From: Promerops cafer
Lineage: Eukaryota > Chordata > Aves > Passeriformes > Nectariniidae
NCBI GenBank assembly: GCA_013398275.1
Contig: VZSE01012476.1
Span: 2,380,644-2,444,643, forward strand
Direction of reading: 5' to 3'
Length of the DNA: 64,000 bases
In this document: positions 13,301 through 24,800 of the stretch, one piece after another
Layout of the letters: the number at the start of each line of letters is the position of its first letter
How positions within the stretch are numbered: position 1 is the stretch's first letter
Program-made: the position numbers and the translations under genes
The notes under the pieces: model-generated
What the model was told of the DNA's origin: nothing
The model's database searches: none
What the model saw: the letters and a program-made list of their open reading frames with translations, nothing else

Positions 13301-16300
13301 GGAGAAAGAGACCAACCCCACCTGACTACAGACACCTTTCAGGGAGTTGTAGAGAGTGATGAGGTCACCTCTGAGTCTCCTTTTCTCCAGGCTAAACACC
13401 CCCAGCTCCCTCAGTCGTTCCTCACAGGGCTTGTGCTCCAAGCCCCTCACCAGCCTCGTTGCCTCCTCTGGATGCGCTCAAGTGTCCCAACGTCCTTCCC
13501 AAACTGAGGGGCCCAGAGCTGGACACAGCACTCGAGGTGCAGCCTCACCAGTGCCGAGTACAGGGAAGAATGACCTCCCTGCTCCTGCTGGCCACACTGT
13601 TCNCCAACAGATGGACACATGCTCTCAGCTTAGTGTTGTCTGCAAATTTACTGATGAAAGACTCAATACCCTCATCCATGTAATTAATAAAATATTAAAC
13701 AGAACTGGCCCCAGCACAGACCCCTGAGGGACACCACTAGTCACTGGTTGCCAGCTGGATGCAGCACCATTCACCACCACTCTCTGGGCCTGGCCATCCA
13801 GCCAGTTCCTAACCCAGCAAAGAGTGCTCCTGTCCAAGCCGTGGAAGTTTTACCATGATGTGCCCATTTAAGTGATTACAAGTTTGGTCTTTCAGTCCTT
13901 CTGCAAACTCAACTCATGCTGACTTCAGTCTAGCAGCTAACAAAACAGGGCTCTCTCTGCTTTGAGTTTCAATGACAGCACAATCCCAAAGAGAGCACAG
14001 CTGCAAATGTAAAAATAAAATTCTAGACTATTAAAAAAAATTATCCACATCTTCTTTTTCCAGCATATTATTCTTTCAAGGACTGATTTATTTGCTTCTT
14101 GACATGATATAGGAAGTTACCAGCATAGAGAGGGCATGATTTTTAGAAGGTGTCTGTTAATAAAATGGAACAGAAATATTCAAGAATGTAAGCATCAGAA
14201 AGATAGTTAACATTCACTTACTACTGATGCAAGTCAATTTAAAAAAAAACAAAAAACAACAAACCACCAAATAAATCCTGAAGTATACCTCTCAGCAGAA
14301 TTTAATGAGATCATGAAAGAAGAAAAATATGCAACTAGTAAACAAAGATGAATTAGTGCTTGAGAAAGGGAAAAATGGTAAAACTTCACCCTGCAGTAAT
14401 AGGGGCAGAGAGAATTGGCATCAAAGGCATTAGTGTGGTTCTTCATCATTAGCCAACTTGATCAGCTTGTCGGTCTTCCAAGTACTTGACTTCATGTTTG
14501 CTGTTACAGGTTCCAAGAGTGATGCAAAACTGTAGGAACAACATTTGTTTGTTTATCCTTCTGGCCAGTACCAAATATTCTGACTCAAACTGGTACATAG
14601 GAAATCATACTGTGTGCAAATAAATTTATCTATATAATAGGGCATCTCCAATTTCCTAGAAGGGCTCAGAGTCCACCTGCCATACAGTGGACTGAATCTG
14701 CAAAGAACACTATCTGAACCTTAAAACTTTGTTCTACAAAAGTGCATTTATTTCCTAACTACCATATCGCTTTTCTGCTTTTTAATAAAGGATTGTTTAA
14801 ATTCCACATTTCAACCATATTTTCAATTCAACTGAAAACAGAGAGAAAGCTTTTTTCTTACTGAAAGGTTCAACAGACAGAAAAACATTTATGATAGGTT
14901 CTGTTGAGCTGGAAACAATTACAAACTTATAATACACCTCAATGAGAACAAGAAAAAGGCCCTGAGCAGATATGAAATAATCCTTTGTCTCAGACAGAAA
15001 CAGTATTTCATTGGGAAAGGGAGGCAAAGTGCTTGCCAGGAATTGCATGCCCCATCCTTGGCAGTGTTCAAAGCCAGGTTGGATCAGGCTCTGAGAACCC
15101 GGTCTAGTGAGAGGGGTCCCTGTCCATGGCAGGGAGTTTAAAACTAGATGACTTTTAAGGTGTCCTCCAGCCCAAATCATTCTATGAGTCCGTAATTAAC
15201 CAGGTACCGTGCTGCTATTTGAAAAAGAAACAAAACCGATGTGGAATGAATGAGGTCAATCTTTAATGAGGAATGGCCTTACCTCCACTCAGCACTAACA
15301 GCAGCTTATATTGGTGTCTATCCAATTCCCTTGAACCTTTCTGTGCACTGGAATTCATTATTTGCCTAATAACACCACAAAAAAGCTGTTCTAGGCTGTA
15401 GGTATTTGCAATAAATATTTCTCCTCTTTGCAGGAGAAGAACCACTTGCTCTCCAAAAATCTAAAATGGTACCAAATGTCATGCAAAGCTGGTAGCAACA
15501 TTAAATAGCCGCTAGCTCATAGCTGCAATGCTTCTTGACTGACAGACAGCTGCCAGGCAAACAAGAGCTACGAACTGCATCTATCTCAGCCAGAAGTTCA
15601 GTTGATGCTCTGGTCTCATTACAGGTACCCGGAAGATGGAATACAAGGGCAACAGCTGGCACGAGACCTGCTTTATCTGCTACCGCTGCCAAGAGCCTAT
15701 TGGGACAAAGAGCTTCATCCCTAAGGACAATCAAAACTTTTGTGTACCCTGCTATGAAAAGCAGTTTGCCATGCAATGCGTCCAGTGCAAGAAGGTAGTG
15801 CTCTTATTTTGCTTCCGTGAAACCTAAGGGATTGAAGTCCATCCCATTTTATATCCAAGTAGGCAGACTATCTCATTTTTGTATGTGTAAAAATATTAAG
15901 AATTAACTGCTTTTAAGAGATTATATAATTTCAGTCCCACTTACTTGTAAGAGAAAACTCCTTGACAAAGTCTGGAGAAGTAGAAAGTAAATACTTCATC
16001 TAAAATATGAAATAAACCTGTCTTTCCCAAAGAAAGTAACAGGGAAGTTGAAACACATCAGGTAATTCCTTCACCATGAAGAAAGGGACAGGTGAAGGAA
16101 CAGTGATGAGACAAACTCCAGTACATGCATACAAAAAGCAACATATAAAGAGTAGCTTGAAAAACAAAGTACAATTGAGAGTGAGATTTTACAATACATG
16201 CAGAATAAAATATGTTTAGCATGGGGCTTCTTTTTATAAATAAGGAAATTAAAATAAAGCACTTGCATGATTTTCTCAAGGTCAACTCCAAGCAAAATTA

Positions 16301-17515
16301 TAGTCTTGCTGTTGCTAAGCCTTCTTCCCCTCCTCCCGCCCACTAAAATCTTATCACCCTTCCTCTTTACCAAATCAAAATACAAACCTGCCACTCTTAA
16401 GAAAACACTTTCTTGTCTTTTCTTTCCTAAAACAGGCTATCACCACAGGAGGCGTTACCTATCGGGAGCAGCCATGGCATAAGGAGTGCTTTGTGTGTAC
16501 TGCATGCAAGAAGCAGCTGTCTGGACAGCGCTTTACCTCCAGGGATGAGTTTGCATACTGCTTGAGCTGCTTCTGCAACCTCTACGCCAAAAAGTGTGCT
16601 GGATGCACAAACCCAATCAGTGGTAGGTCTCTCATGGCTGGTGCCTTTACATTTTGTGGTGGTTTTGTGTGTTGAGTTGCTACTAACGGCAAAACTAAAC
16701 AAAAAGTCTGACCTGGTATGAGAGATGCACAGCTAAATCTTTTCATGAAACTCCAGCTAGTCATTTGTGATGTTAAGCAAAAGACAATTACTACTAAGAG
16801 ACATTTTTCCCTTTTTTTTTTCTTTTGTACAACTTCAATACACCTGATGATAACTGCAATAGCCTCAAACTCTGGAATGCTTTTTTACTAACCTGCTTCT
16901 TTTCCTGAGGCATTCTTCCTTCCTTCATTTCCTGTGAATCAAGTCATGACACATAACAGACTTCTTTTTTAATTATCTAAATGCACGTCTACAAAACATA
17001 AATTGACATACTCAGGTGCCATAAAACATTTCATAAAAAACTACTGGAATTCTGTTCAGAGGCAGGTGCTTTGCTTTTCTTCTGCTGTATGTTGCAGGGC
17101 CATCCCTTGGAAGTTCATTTCTGCCATTATCACTTGGGATAACAGCCTTGCTCATTAACTTTGCTGAAAGCAGCAGAAGTAGTTGAGGATGAAAATATTA
17201 GTCACTACAGAATGAGGGTGGCAAAATTAGCACAGCAACAAACAGATTTGTCACAATGGCATTTTTTCACTGCTGTGTGTTGGATCTCCATGTCAGTCTG
17301 CATGACTTGATGGCTGACCTGCTGTTGTTTTCTTGTAACAGAACAATTTTGCTTTTCAAACAGGACTCGGAGGAACCAAGTACATCTCTTTTGAAGAACG
17401 ACAGTGGCATAATGATTGCTTTAACTGTAAGAAGTGCTCCCTTTCATTGGTGGGTCGTGGCTTCCTCACAGAAAGGGATGACATCCTTTGCCCTGAATGT
17501 GGAAAGGATATTTAA
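4241..17515 (+). CDS. FHL2: Four and a half LIM domains protein 2 (whole coding span, 5 exons)
   Basis: LIM-only scaffold and transcriptional cofactor. The family shuttles between nucleus, focal adhesions and muscle sarcomeres and binds integrins, androgen receptor and beta-catenin among others. Coding exons are 4241-4396, 11034-11208, 15625-15794, 16436-16622 and 17364-17515, all with GT-AG borders and compatible phases. They total 840 bases, giving 279 residues plus stop, the same length as human FHL2. The N-terminal half LIM has C7/C10/C28/C31. The four full LIM domains begin at C40, C101, C162 and C221, and each keeps all eight zinc ligands (for example C40, C43, H62, C65, C68, C71, C89, C92). 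The start codon has A at -3. The protein matches FHL2 rather than FHL1, 3 or 5 by long identical stretches recalled from the human protein. The neighbour is ashwin, tail-to-tail. Confidence 0.97.
4397..11033. other. FHL2 intron after coding exon 1
   Basis: An AT-rich intron of about 6.6 kb. I see no clear repeat, exon or RNA gene in it, only short homopolymer runs and chance open frames. Old, decayed repeats could be present but cannot be recognised by eye. Confidence 0.75.
11034..11208 (+). CDS. FHL2: FHL2 coding exon 2 (codons 53-111)
   Basis: The acceptor TTCTGCAG precedes GATCTG. The exon encodes the HWHETC part of LIM1 and the start of LIM2 (KCNECKK, C101/C104). It ends in the first base of the glycine codon at a GTTAGG donor (phase 1, 175 bases). 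The conserved DLSYKDRHWH start is characteristic of FHL2. Confidence 0.96.
11970..12598 (+). mobile_element. CR1 LINE fragment, 3' end, sense orientation
   Basis: This reads like the CR1 3' region: a CTGGGCTGCATCC segment, the AGCAGGTCAAGGGAGGTGAT segment near 12024, CACCTGGAGTGCTGCATCCAG, TTCAGCCTGGAGAAGG, and a tail of ATTCTAT-type repeats at about 12570-12598. It is 5' truncated, as most CR1 copies are, and has no intact reverse transcriptase. It lies inside the FHL2 intron following coding exon 2. The 5' edge is approximate. Confidence 0.9.
13026..13850 (-). mobile_element. CR1 LINE fragment, antisense, including end of reverse transcriptase
   Basis: The + strand opens with ATCACAGAATCACAGAATCA, the reverse complement of a CR1 tail, followed by the antisense of the CR1 3' region. 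At 13625-13837 on the - strand a residual open frame carries the reverse-transcriptase motif GVPQGSVLGPVLFNI, which identifies the element firmly. It is 5' truncated and carries one ambiguous base at 13603. It lies in the same FHL2 intron as the sense copy at 11970-12598, about 430 bases away and inverted. Confidence 0.94.
15038..15196 (+). mobile_element. Short CR1 LINE 3' tail fragment
   Basis: This contains the CR1 3' terminal signature: GTTCAAAGCCAGGTTGGATCA, GTCCCTGTCCATGGCAGGGAG, AACTAGATGACTTTTAAGG and CCCAAATCATTCTATGA. Only the last ~160 bases of the element remain. It belongs to a CR1 subfamily different in wording from the copies at 19.4 kb and 27.6 kb. Confidence 0.85.
15625..15794 (+). 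CDS. FHL2: FHL2 coding exon 3 (codons 111-167)
   Basis: The acceptor TTACAG precedes GTACCCGG, completing the split glycine codon. The exon encodes most of LIM2 (H123, C126, C129, C132, C150, C153) and the first ligands of LIM3 (C162, C165), ending in AAG AAG at a GTAGTG donor, phase 0. The SFIPKDNQNFCVPCYEKQ stretch is essentially the human FHL2 sequence. Confidence 0.96.
16436..16622 (+). CDS. FHL2: FHL2 coding exon 4 (codons 168-230)
   Basis: The acceptor AAACAG precedes GCTATCACC. The exon encodes LIM3 (H182, C185, C188, C191, C209, C212) and the first half of LIM4 (C221, C224), ending one base into the glycine codon at a GTAGGT donor (187 bases, phase 1). Residue 168 is alanine where the human protein, as I remember it, has proline (CKKPITTGG). 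The flanking introns are short: 641 bases before and 741 after, with nothing recognised in either. Confidence 0.95.
17364..17515 (+). CDS. FHL2: FHL2 coding exon 5, terminal (codons 230-279 and stop)
   Basis: The acceptor TTTCAAACAG precedes GACTCGG. The exon encodes the rest of LIM4 (H245, C248, C251, C254, C272, C275) and ends in the family's C-terminal GKDI followed by TAA at 17513. The terminal exon continues into the 3' UTR. Confidence 0.96.
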
Positions 17516-18235
17516 AGCTCAAACTAAGAGCTGAGGAAGAAGGGAGGAAAGCCGTGCTCACAGTATATAGTCTGAAACACATGGATGTTCAGAGCTAGCT
17601 TTGCCACTCTGTGTCTCACTGTACTATTAACATTTCTTAACCTTTTTCTTTATACTCTCCAAATATGGAGGGGAAACAGCTTGAAAATCTCTGATAGCAG
17701 TGTCAGTGTTGAAGATTTCTACCAATAACAAAAACTAATGCAAAACCCATGATGTAAAAATATTTGGCTGTTTTTGACATAACATACTATTTTTAAGATT
17801 TTTTTTTTCCTCAGATATATTCCAGTTACAAGCAAGTGATACAGTTCAAGGATAACAATGGCCACACACAATACATTCATAGGTGGATATTCAGGGTGAA
17901 GCCTTCAGAAATCAATGGCAAAGGCCATTCATTTCCAATAAGGCTGGTGTAACCCCAGTGTTCTTGAGCTATGTGACGAGTGTGTGCTGACAAGTCTGTA
18001 GAAAGACTGCAAAAGTAGAGTGTGTTTCAATGTACATGGATTTGTGACATGCCATAAAGAGATAATGATGAAACAGTGGAAGTGGGAGTGCTTCATGACA
18101 GGTACATATTTTATTGCATGTCTAGCTGATCATTGTGTGACGTACAAGTTCTGATCAACAGTGCCAGTATTACAGTTAGTTGACATTACACTGCACATTG
18201 TATTTTTCAAAATAAAATTGTTTAAAACAAAACTG
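17516..18235 (+). other. FHL2: FHL2 3' untranslated region
   Basis: About 720 bases run from the stop codon to the probable cleavage site after the AATAAA at 18211. The sequence is AT-rich with a T run near 17800. No open frame of interest. The end is inferred from the poly(A) signal and the GT/T-rich sequence following it. Confidence 0.75.
18211..18216 (+). terminator. FHL2: Polyadenylation signal of FHL2
   Basis: A canonical AATAAA lies about 700 bases after the FHL2 stop codon. A TGTGGCTTAATTGTGTTT stretch begins about 25 bases downstream, a fitting GU-rich element. I saw no other canonical signal between the stop and this one on the + strand. Confidence 0.8.
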
Positions 18236-20275
18236 CAATTGTGGCTTAATTGTGTTTACATAATATTTACAAAAATGTTTTCACGTTCTGAAGAAACACA
18301 ATGCATACAAACACAACCCTTTTTGCACCCAACTTTTGGTGGTGTGAAGTCTAGACAATTATCAGAAGGGCCTTGCTGTACAACATAATCTTTTACTAGT
18401 GGAAGTCAGTGGGAAAACTATCACCAAAAAAGAACAAGTGTGTGAAAACACACGCTGAACTGACTGCAGCTGATAAAAATGTGTTCATAGGCTCTAAACT
18501 CAAGCACAAAATATTTTTCTTCTCGGCAAGCAAGGAGGTCAACACAACTCAAAAGACATCTATCTTTGCGAAAGTCAGAAGTTTTACTTCTATTGTAAGC
18601 CTTTAATTTTGTTCTCTATTGGGATACATAATATCCTTTGTTGTAGCATAATTTCTGCTACATGTTTGCCACAGCAGAAACTGTCAGCAACAGCATGCTG
18701 GCAGAACAGTAACATCAAAAGGAAACAATACAAAGGAAGACAAACCTTTTCCCAAAGCAAACTGAAAGAAATATACCCATGTTATGCAATGTAAAATCCC
18801 AGTACACCTTCCAGATGGAATTCATTTGTGTTCAGAAAAAGGAGGAAAGAAATATGTCACACCTCCAACAGGAATCTTCAGATGTGAAATTAAGATTTAG
18901 GAATATACTTACTCTGTGTGCTACTGGGTAGGGAAAGTTTGTCCTAGTTTCTGCCACCACTCTTGAGTTTGTCTCTTTGTACCAAGTGCAAAGCACCCAG
19001 AGGCCATTCCTCTCTCATTAATTCAACAATCTAAATAGATGTATCAGATCAGATTTAGTTTATTGCACACCATTTGAAGAACGTGGCCAGCTGACATTTT
19101 TGAAGTGCACACTGTGCTAATCAGAACTCAGTGAAAGACTAAATTCTATCCCTTGGTGGTTTCATTCTATGATGAAAGCTGTAGCAAATAGCCACAAAAA
19201 TCCCTCTTTATCCACACCTCCAAAAGGAGGGCAAACACCTCACTCTCTCCTCAGGGGTCTGCCACTCCCCCAGCACGCTGCAGCTCTGCTCTAGTACTTT
19301 GCTGAGAGAAGAAAGATTCCTTTGAGCTAACAGGGTAGTGCCCCTGTACTTGGCACTGACGAGAAGCCACATCTTGAGTCATGTGCTCAGTTTTAGGTCC
19401 CTCACTACAAGCAGGACAGAGGTGCTGAAGTGCATCCAGAGAAGGACAATGGAGCTGGTGAAGGGGCTCAGGCTGGGAATTGCTTAGCCTGGAGAAGAGA
19501 AGGTGAGGCGAGACCTTTGCTCTCTACAACTGCCTGAAAGCAAATCATTGCAAGGTGGGGCTTGGCCTCTTCTCTCAGGAAGCTTGTGATTTATTAGGCC
19601 ATTTATTAGGAAAATTTTCTTGACTGGATGTGGTAAAGCAGCAGAACAGGCTCCCAGGGAATGGTGGAGTCACCCCCCATCCCTGGAAGTGTTCAAAAAA
19701 CACGCAGACATGGTGCTTTGTGATACAGCTTAGTGTGCGTGTGCAATTCAGTTGATGGTTGGACTTGATGTCTTGGAAGGCTTTCCCAACCCTGATGATT
19801 CTAAGAAGGCATTAGGAGCAGCTCAGCTTGTGCCTTGCCTCCCAAGTGCTACAACAGATGGCAAAATGGCCCCAGCTTTGGGGAAAGGTAGGTGAAACAT
19901 GCAAAGCTGGAAAGCATCCCAGCCTGGAAACAGGGCTGCTACCACGCAAGAGCAGCATCATGCTATTATTCCAGGGCAGTTCTGCATATCCCTCCTTAAC
20001 ACATACCAACACACATGTGTTCCTAGCAACTGGAACTACACAAAACACATTCTAGAATCTAGATCACTGACAAGAAGCCAGCCACAAAACAGAATTCCCA
20101 TCAGACTGTTACAAGTGCAAAAACCAGCACTTCACATGATACTAACTGCTGCTACAGCTGCAAAGCAGCTTCTGACCCTTTCACCCTTTAACTGCTGATT
20201 ACTTCAAGTCCACTGAAATATAACTGTATAAAACAAACAAGCTTAATTACATCACAAAAACAAGGCAGCAATGTT
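18236..20275. other. Tail-to-tail intergenic region between FHL2 and ashwin
   Basis: About 2 kb separate the two inferred poly(A) sites. Apart from the CR1 fragment at 19378-19805 nothing is recognised; the short open frames are chance-like and lack family signatures. Confidence 0.7.
19378..19805 (+). mobile_element. CR1 LINE 3' fragment, sense orientation
   Basis: The text matches the CR1 3' region in order: GGTCCCTCACTACAAGCAGG, CATCCAGAGAAGGACAATGG, GCCTGGAGAAGAGAAGG, CTCTCTACAACTGCCTGAAAG, GCAGAACAGGCTCCCAGGGA, GGAGTCACC and GGTTGGACTTGATG. It ends at GATTCTAAG, a decayed tail. It is the main content of the FHL2-ashwin intergenic gap. Confidence 0.9.
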
Positions 20276-21765
20276 TCATTTGCTTTTAATTTAATTTATT
20301 TAAATAGGATAAGGCTACTTAAAAGACAAATCTTTACATACAAAATGTACATTACGTTAAAGTTTGCTGTACTCAAGTACAAAAACTGCACAAGTGTTTA
20401 GTAAAAGGGAAAGAACACACCATTTCAAAACACACATTCTTACCATTTTACAGCATCCGAGAAGTGCCTTTTACATCATAACAGTGAATGGAGAACTTCT
20501 GTAAAGAACTAAGCTACAGTTTTTGGTTTTGCTATAAACCAGTGTTAAAAATGTAAACAAGCTTTCAGATCACTACTGAGCTTCTTTTACTGGCTTAACT
20601 AAGTGGATTCAGAAGTTGATTCTTTTTTTGTTTCACCAAGTCTGGGAGCATTGTTATTTTTCTTATTTATCATCCATATCTAAAACCGATCTAAACTGGC
20701 TTCACCCTGAGCCGATGAGTTTTAATAAAAATGTTTCCATCAATTTAATTGGATTTTTGCCCTGTGAGGCACCACCAATTATCCAGATGAAACACCAGAT
20801 TTCACAGAAAACCAAAATCCATCTTAAATTATCAAAGGAAGGAAAAACAGGTTTATGGTTTTTTTTCTGGAGTGCAACTACATGTGTTAATGCTCTCAAG
20901 GTACTTCTGTCTTCCTATCCATGTCCTTCTCCAACTGTCTGTAAGATGAAAAAGCACTGGTCTGCATTCCACTGGTTTTCCCCATATTTTATAAGCATGA
21001 TTGTAACCAGAAAAACAATCAAATTTCCTACATTGGCACATTTTTACACTTTTGCATGTAAAAAATATGCCTGTGTACTTAAGAGAACATGGCACTTATC
21101 CATTCACTACTTCCTCTCGAAGTTTCATATCGAACAGTCTAGTCACGTATCTCCATCTGTGCATTTCTTGTTTCATATATCAAGAGAAACTTCAATTTGA
21201 AGTAATGCTGTTAAAATAGTTCATCTCTTATTACCAAGCTAACTTTCACTGCAAATTCTACACTCCTGTGCAACAAAAGAGAAAAGAATTTTCTGCAGGC
21301 TATCTTATCAGCAGAATGGTCAGTTTTCTCATCTAAATTAATTACCTTTTTAAAGCCAAGAAGGCTCTAGGGATCACTGTAAATTTCAATAGCTATTTTA
21401 ACTATTTAACCAAACGTGGAATAAAACTGAATCTTAGTGAAACAATGTGTGAATCACAGTGACATGGAGGAGATGAACTATAATAATCTTGAAAACTAAG
21501 AGTGTGGGGTTTAGTATAGTGTAATATCACCACCTTTTAAAGAAGTAATTAACTACTTGGTGTTCAAGAGTGGATACTTTTAAGGTGACTGCTGATAGTG
21601 ACTCCAGCTTTACAACAGGGAGCTGTTAAACTTGTTAAAACTTCACAGCAATCTGAATCTCTAAGTCTGTAAATTTTAAAATAATTTTATTTAAACTGTT
21701 TAAATATGACCTATCTATTTGAAAATATTGAAGTAATATTTATGTTTCGAGCACCATTAGATACT
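20276..21765 (-). other. C2orf49: Probable ashwin 3' untranslated region
   Basis: AT-rich sequence between the ashwin stop codon and the distal AATAAA, with no repeats recognised. It includes a 194-codon open frame on the opposite strand (20616-21200) that resembles no family I know. The extent depends on which poly(A) signal is used. Confidence 0.5.
20295..20300 (-). terminator. C2orf49: Probable distal polyadenylation signal of ashwin
   Basis: TTTATT on the + strand is AATAAA on the - strand, about 1.47 kb after the ashwin stop codon. A second - strand AATAAA at 21686-21691 lies only about 75 bases after the stop and could be a proximal site. The choice between them cannot be made from sequence. 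Confidence 0.5.
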
Positions 21766-21822
21766 TCATGGCCATGTGACATGCTGGATTTTCTTCTTTG
21801 CTTCCGAAGGCTTTAGGTCATT
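21766..21822 (-). CDS. C2orf49: Ashwin coding exon 4 (codons 227-244 and stop)
   Basis: The acceptor TATTCCAG on the - strand leads into AATGACCTAAAG. It encodes 18 residues ending KKKIQHVTWP, nearly the human C-terminus (KRKIQHVTWP), then TGA at 21768-21766. This exon is too short for an open-frame scan and was found by its conserved end. Confidence 0.93.
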   Translation of the reverse strand, partial: NDLKPSEAKKKIQHVTWP

Positions 21823-24800
21823 CTGGAATACAAGAAAATATATAATTATTCTTAGAGATACTGTGCAAACAGGAGTCAGTCTTTAATCTGACATATTTCA
21901 ATCTGGTACTATTACAGTATTCAGCTACAGGCTACTACAACAGCTTTCTATTGCCATCTTGTGGAGAAGCCTAAATATCACAGAACTTCTCTGGTGAAGA
22001 TAAAAATAGAGCCATTTAACTATCTGCAACTATCTGCAAATCATACATGTATTTTGGTTTTCAGCAACCTACAATTAAACATTATTAAATATTCAAAAAT
22101 TTCTTTCAGTTATGCAGCTTAGAAACGGGTCCATACTGAAGTTTCAAAACATACTTCTGAAGTTATTTCAGGTTGTCCTCTTAAAATACTTGTTGAAATG
22201 GAATTGTATAAGGAAAAATCCCCAAATACACAACTAGGAAACCAATTTACTTTTGTCAAATAGTAAAAACGTTAAAAAAAGAAAAAGAAAATTTGGTCTT
22301 CCTTTGTAATGACCTGGACATAAAGAAGAGAAATAACTGCCAAAGTGTCAGATGAACTCATCTTTCAAGTTCCCCTGCCGAAAGAAACCTGTAAAAATCA
22401 AGAAAGCCCAAAGCAAAGCAATGGCAGATGAAATGGTGAAATAATTCCCTTTCACCATCTAAAATAATAATGTAAAAAATCTGAGAAATTAGAGCTTTAA
22501 TAGTTCACATAAGCAGAAGAAAGGTATATGAGTTTTCAAGAACATACTGCAGTACACTGGTTCAGGAAGCACAATCTAGAGATCTCTCTTCTCTTTATCA
22601 GACATTCAGTGTTAGTTTATTTACAGGAATCCTGTGGACTGCAACCACTGAAAGGCTGAAGGGAATGAGACCCAAAGAGAATAGGGATAGTTCTGTGCTA
22701 TTCATTAAATTTTTCTTGAAAGTCAAGGAATAGTCACTTGCTTGGAGACACAATTGTCTTTACTGTCATTACACTAAAAATAGATCAGGCTTTACAGCCA
22801 TCTGCCAGGTACACTGATTCTTCCTGACAGCATCACTTACTATTCAATAGCACATCCTTTAATTTCAGATGGTAGAGCAACATCCACAGAACACACATGC
22901 CTAATTTCACACGTCTGACCAGCATCAACCAAGGCATGACTGAACTTACAGGCATTAACTGGAACAACCTAAACAGTGGCTAACATAGAAAGTCAAACAT
23001 CAGAGGTCTTAGCTTCTGAGTGTCAGTCATACAGTGGGGCACTCAAAAATGTCATCATTGTGTCTACAGAACATTTAAATTAAATACAAAGAAGCTTTGA
23101 GGTGTATACTAAACAAGTTTCAAAAGCTCTGTAGGTTCAGATCTGACCAATACTTGGAAGAGTTCTGAATACTGAAAGAAGTTAGTAATACTGGTAGTAG
23201 AAAACACATCTCTCAAGCATAAATTCCATTCAGAGCCTCAGCCACGATTCTTTTAAAAGAAGGTGCTAAAGTTGTCTTTCACAACTATGTGTTTTGGTAG
23301 TCATGTCTAACAGAAGTCTGATGGAATGTACCAATCAATGCAGCAGAAGATTACCTGCATTCATTCATTAAAGGATTTTTTAAAAAATATGTTAATATTA
23401 ATATTTTATTGCATCTCATGAGGCAATATTAAGAATAAAAAAGTTCAGTGTCATGTCTTGGGAAAATTCTAATCAATGTAACTGCACACTGTATATCTAA
23501 AGCTCCCCCTGCAGTTCAACTGAGAACAGATATTTCTATTTCTTCCTTTAAAGCCCAGATTTATTCCAGATATTCCCATATTCCAGTGGAAATGTGAAAA
23601 CTCCTTCATTTGTATCATGAAGAATACAACCCAAGTGTTAAGGCCTATGTCTATATCGTGGCATGATTTTAAGAGATAGCCCATTGCTCCTTGCTCATGG
23701 ACAAGCCCCATAACCACACCATTGTCAAAACTAACTACTGCTCTCTGCCCCCATCTGGCAGCTATACTCAGCACCATTACCCACACTGAAGCTTCCTATT
23801 GACAAGTACAAATTTCTTCCATGCTGGTATTTCCCAAACTAGCTACACTTTTGTCTGTTTCTAAATACTCTACTATTACTCCAAAATAAAATCATCCTGA
23901 AAGCTCTTGCAAGGCTCTAGCTTTGGTTCCTGTAAATCTCAATTAAAAAACAAAAGCTGCAAAACAAGATACTGCACAAACATACCGGCAAATCAGATTC
24001 CTCTTTTGGAACAGACCTCTTTAACTTCACAACAGTAGCTCCTGCTATTGGAGACAAAGGGTAAACCTTCAGACCAGTCAACACACTGCTGTCAGTCTTT
24101 GAAATACTGTTCTGCTGAGCCTCACTGTTCCTTTTTCCCAGCTTAGCGTCCTCTGACAAACTGGAGGCTGAAATGTATGTTGAGGCATTTGAAGGAGCTG
24201 ATAATCTTCTAACTGTGTTGGTGGTGCTTCCAGCTGGGGGAGGCTTCAGGCGATCGGCAGCTCCGTTCTCCGTCTTCTTCACCTTTATGCTTGTACTTGT
24301 TGAGTTGCCATCAAATACAATTAATGGCCGTTTCCTTAAACCTTCCACTGTTGTAACACTGAAAATACAAATCACAAAATTCTCAGAAGCATAGGTTAGA
24401 TGATCAAAATTCATGACATGAGTAGCGAAAATTAATTTTATCCTACGTAAAGAAAATATATACCCCAAAACATTAATATTAAACTCTGAGATGATCCAAA
24501 CTTAAATAAAAATAAATATAGTTATATACACTTACATATACTTAAATAAAAATAAAAAGCAATAAAAGTCACTTTCAAAATACAAAGGCGCAGGGGGCTG
24601 TGTGAAGACCAGTGTTCCTCAGCAAGAAGAGTTGTGTGAGGAACTGTCTAAGCAGACAACTACAGCTGTACAACCAAAGGCACTATGCTTCTACCACTGT
24701 AGCTATTCTAGAGTAACTACAGAGATAATAAGTGTGAAGTATTTCAAAAGATAAGTATTCAAGAAAGGGTGTGCTGCCTTACCTGCAGGAACAGCATCTC

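Larger units (their letters stand above)
11209..15624. other. FHL2 intron after coding exon 2
   Basis: A 4.4 kb intron holding the three CR1 fragments listed separately. Outside them (about 11209-11969, 12599-13025, 13851-15037 and 15197-15624) it is AT-rich, with nothing recognised. Confidence 0.8.

Noticed and set aside
13356..13727. 123-codon + strand open frame
   Set aside because: It is the antisense of a CR1 reverse-transcriptase region, so it is a shadow of the mobile element.
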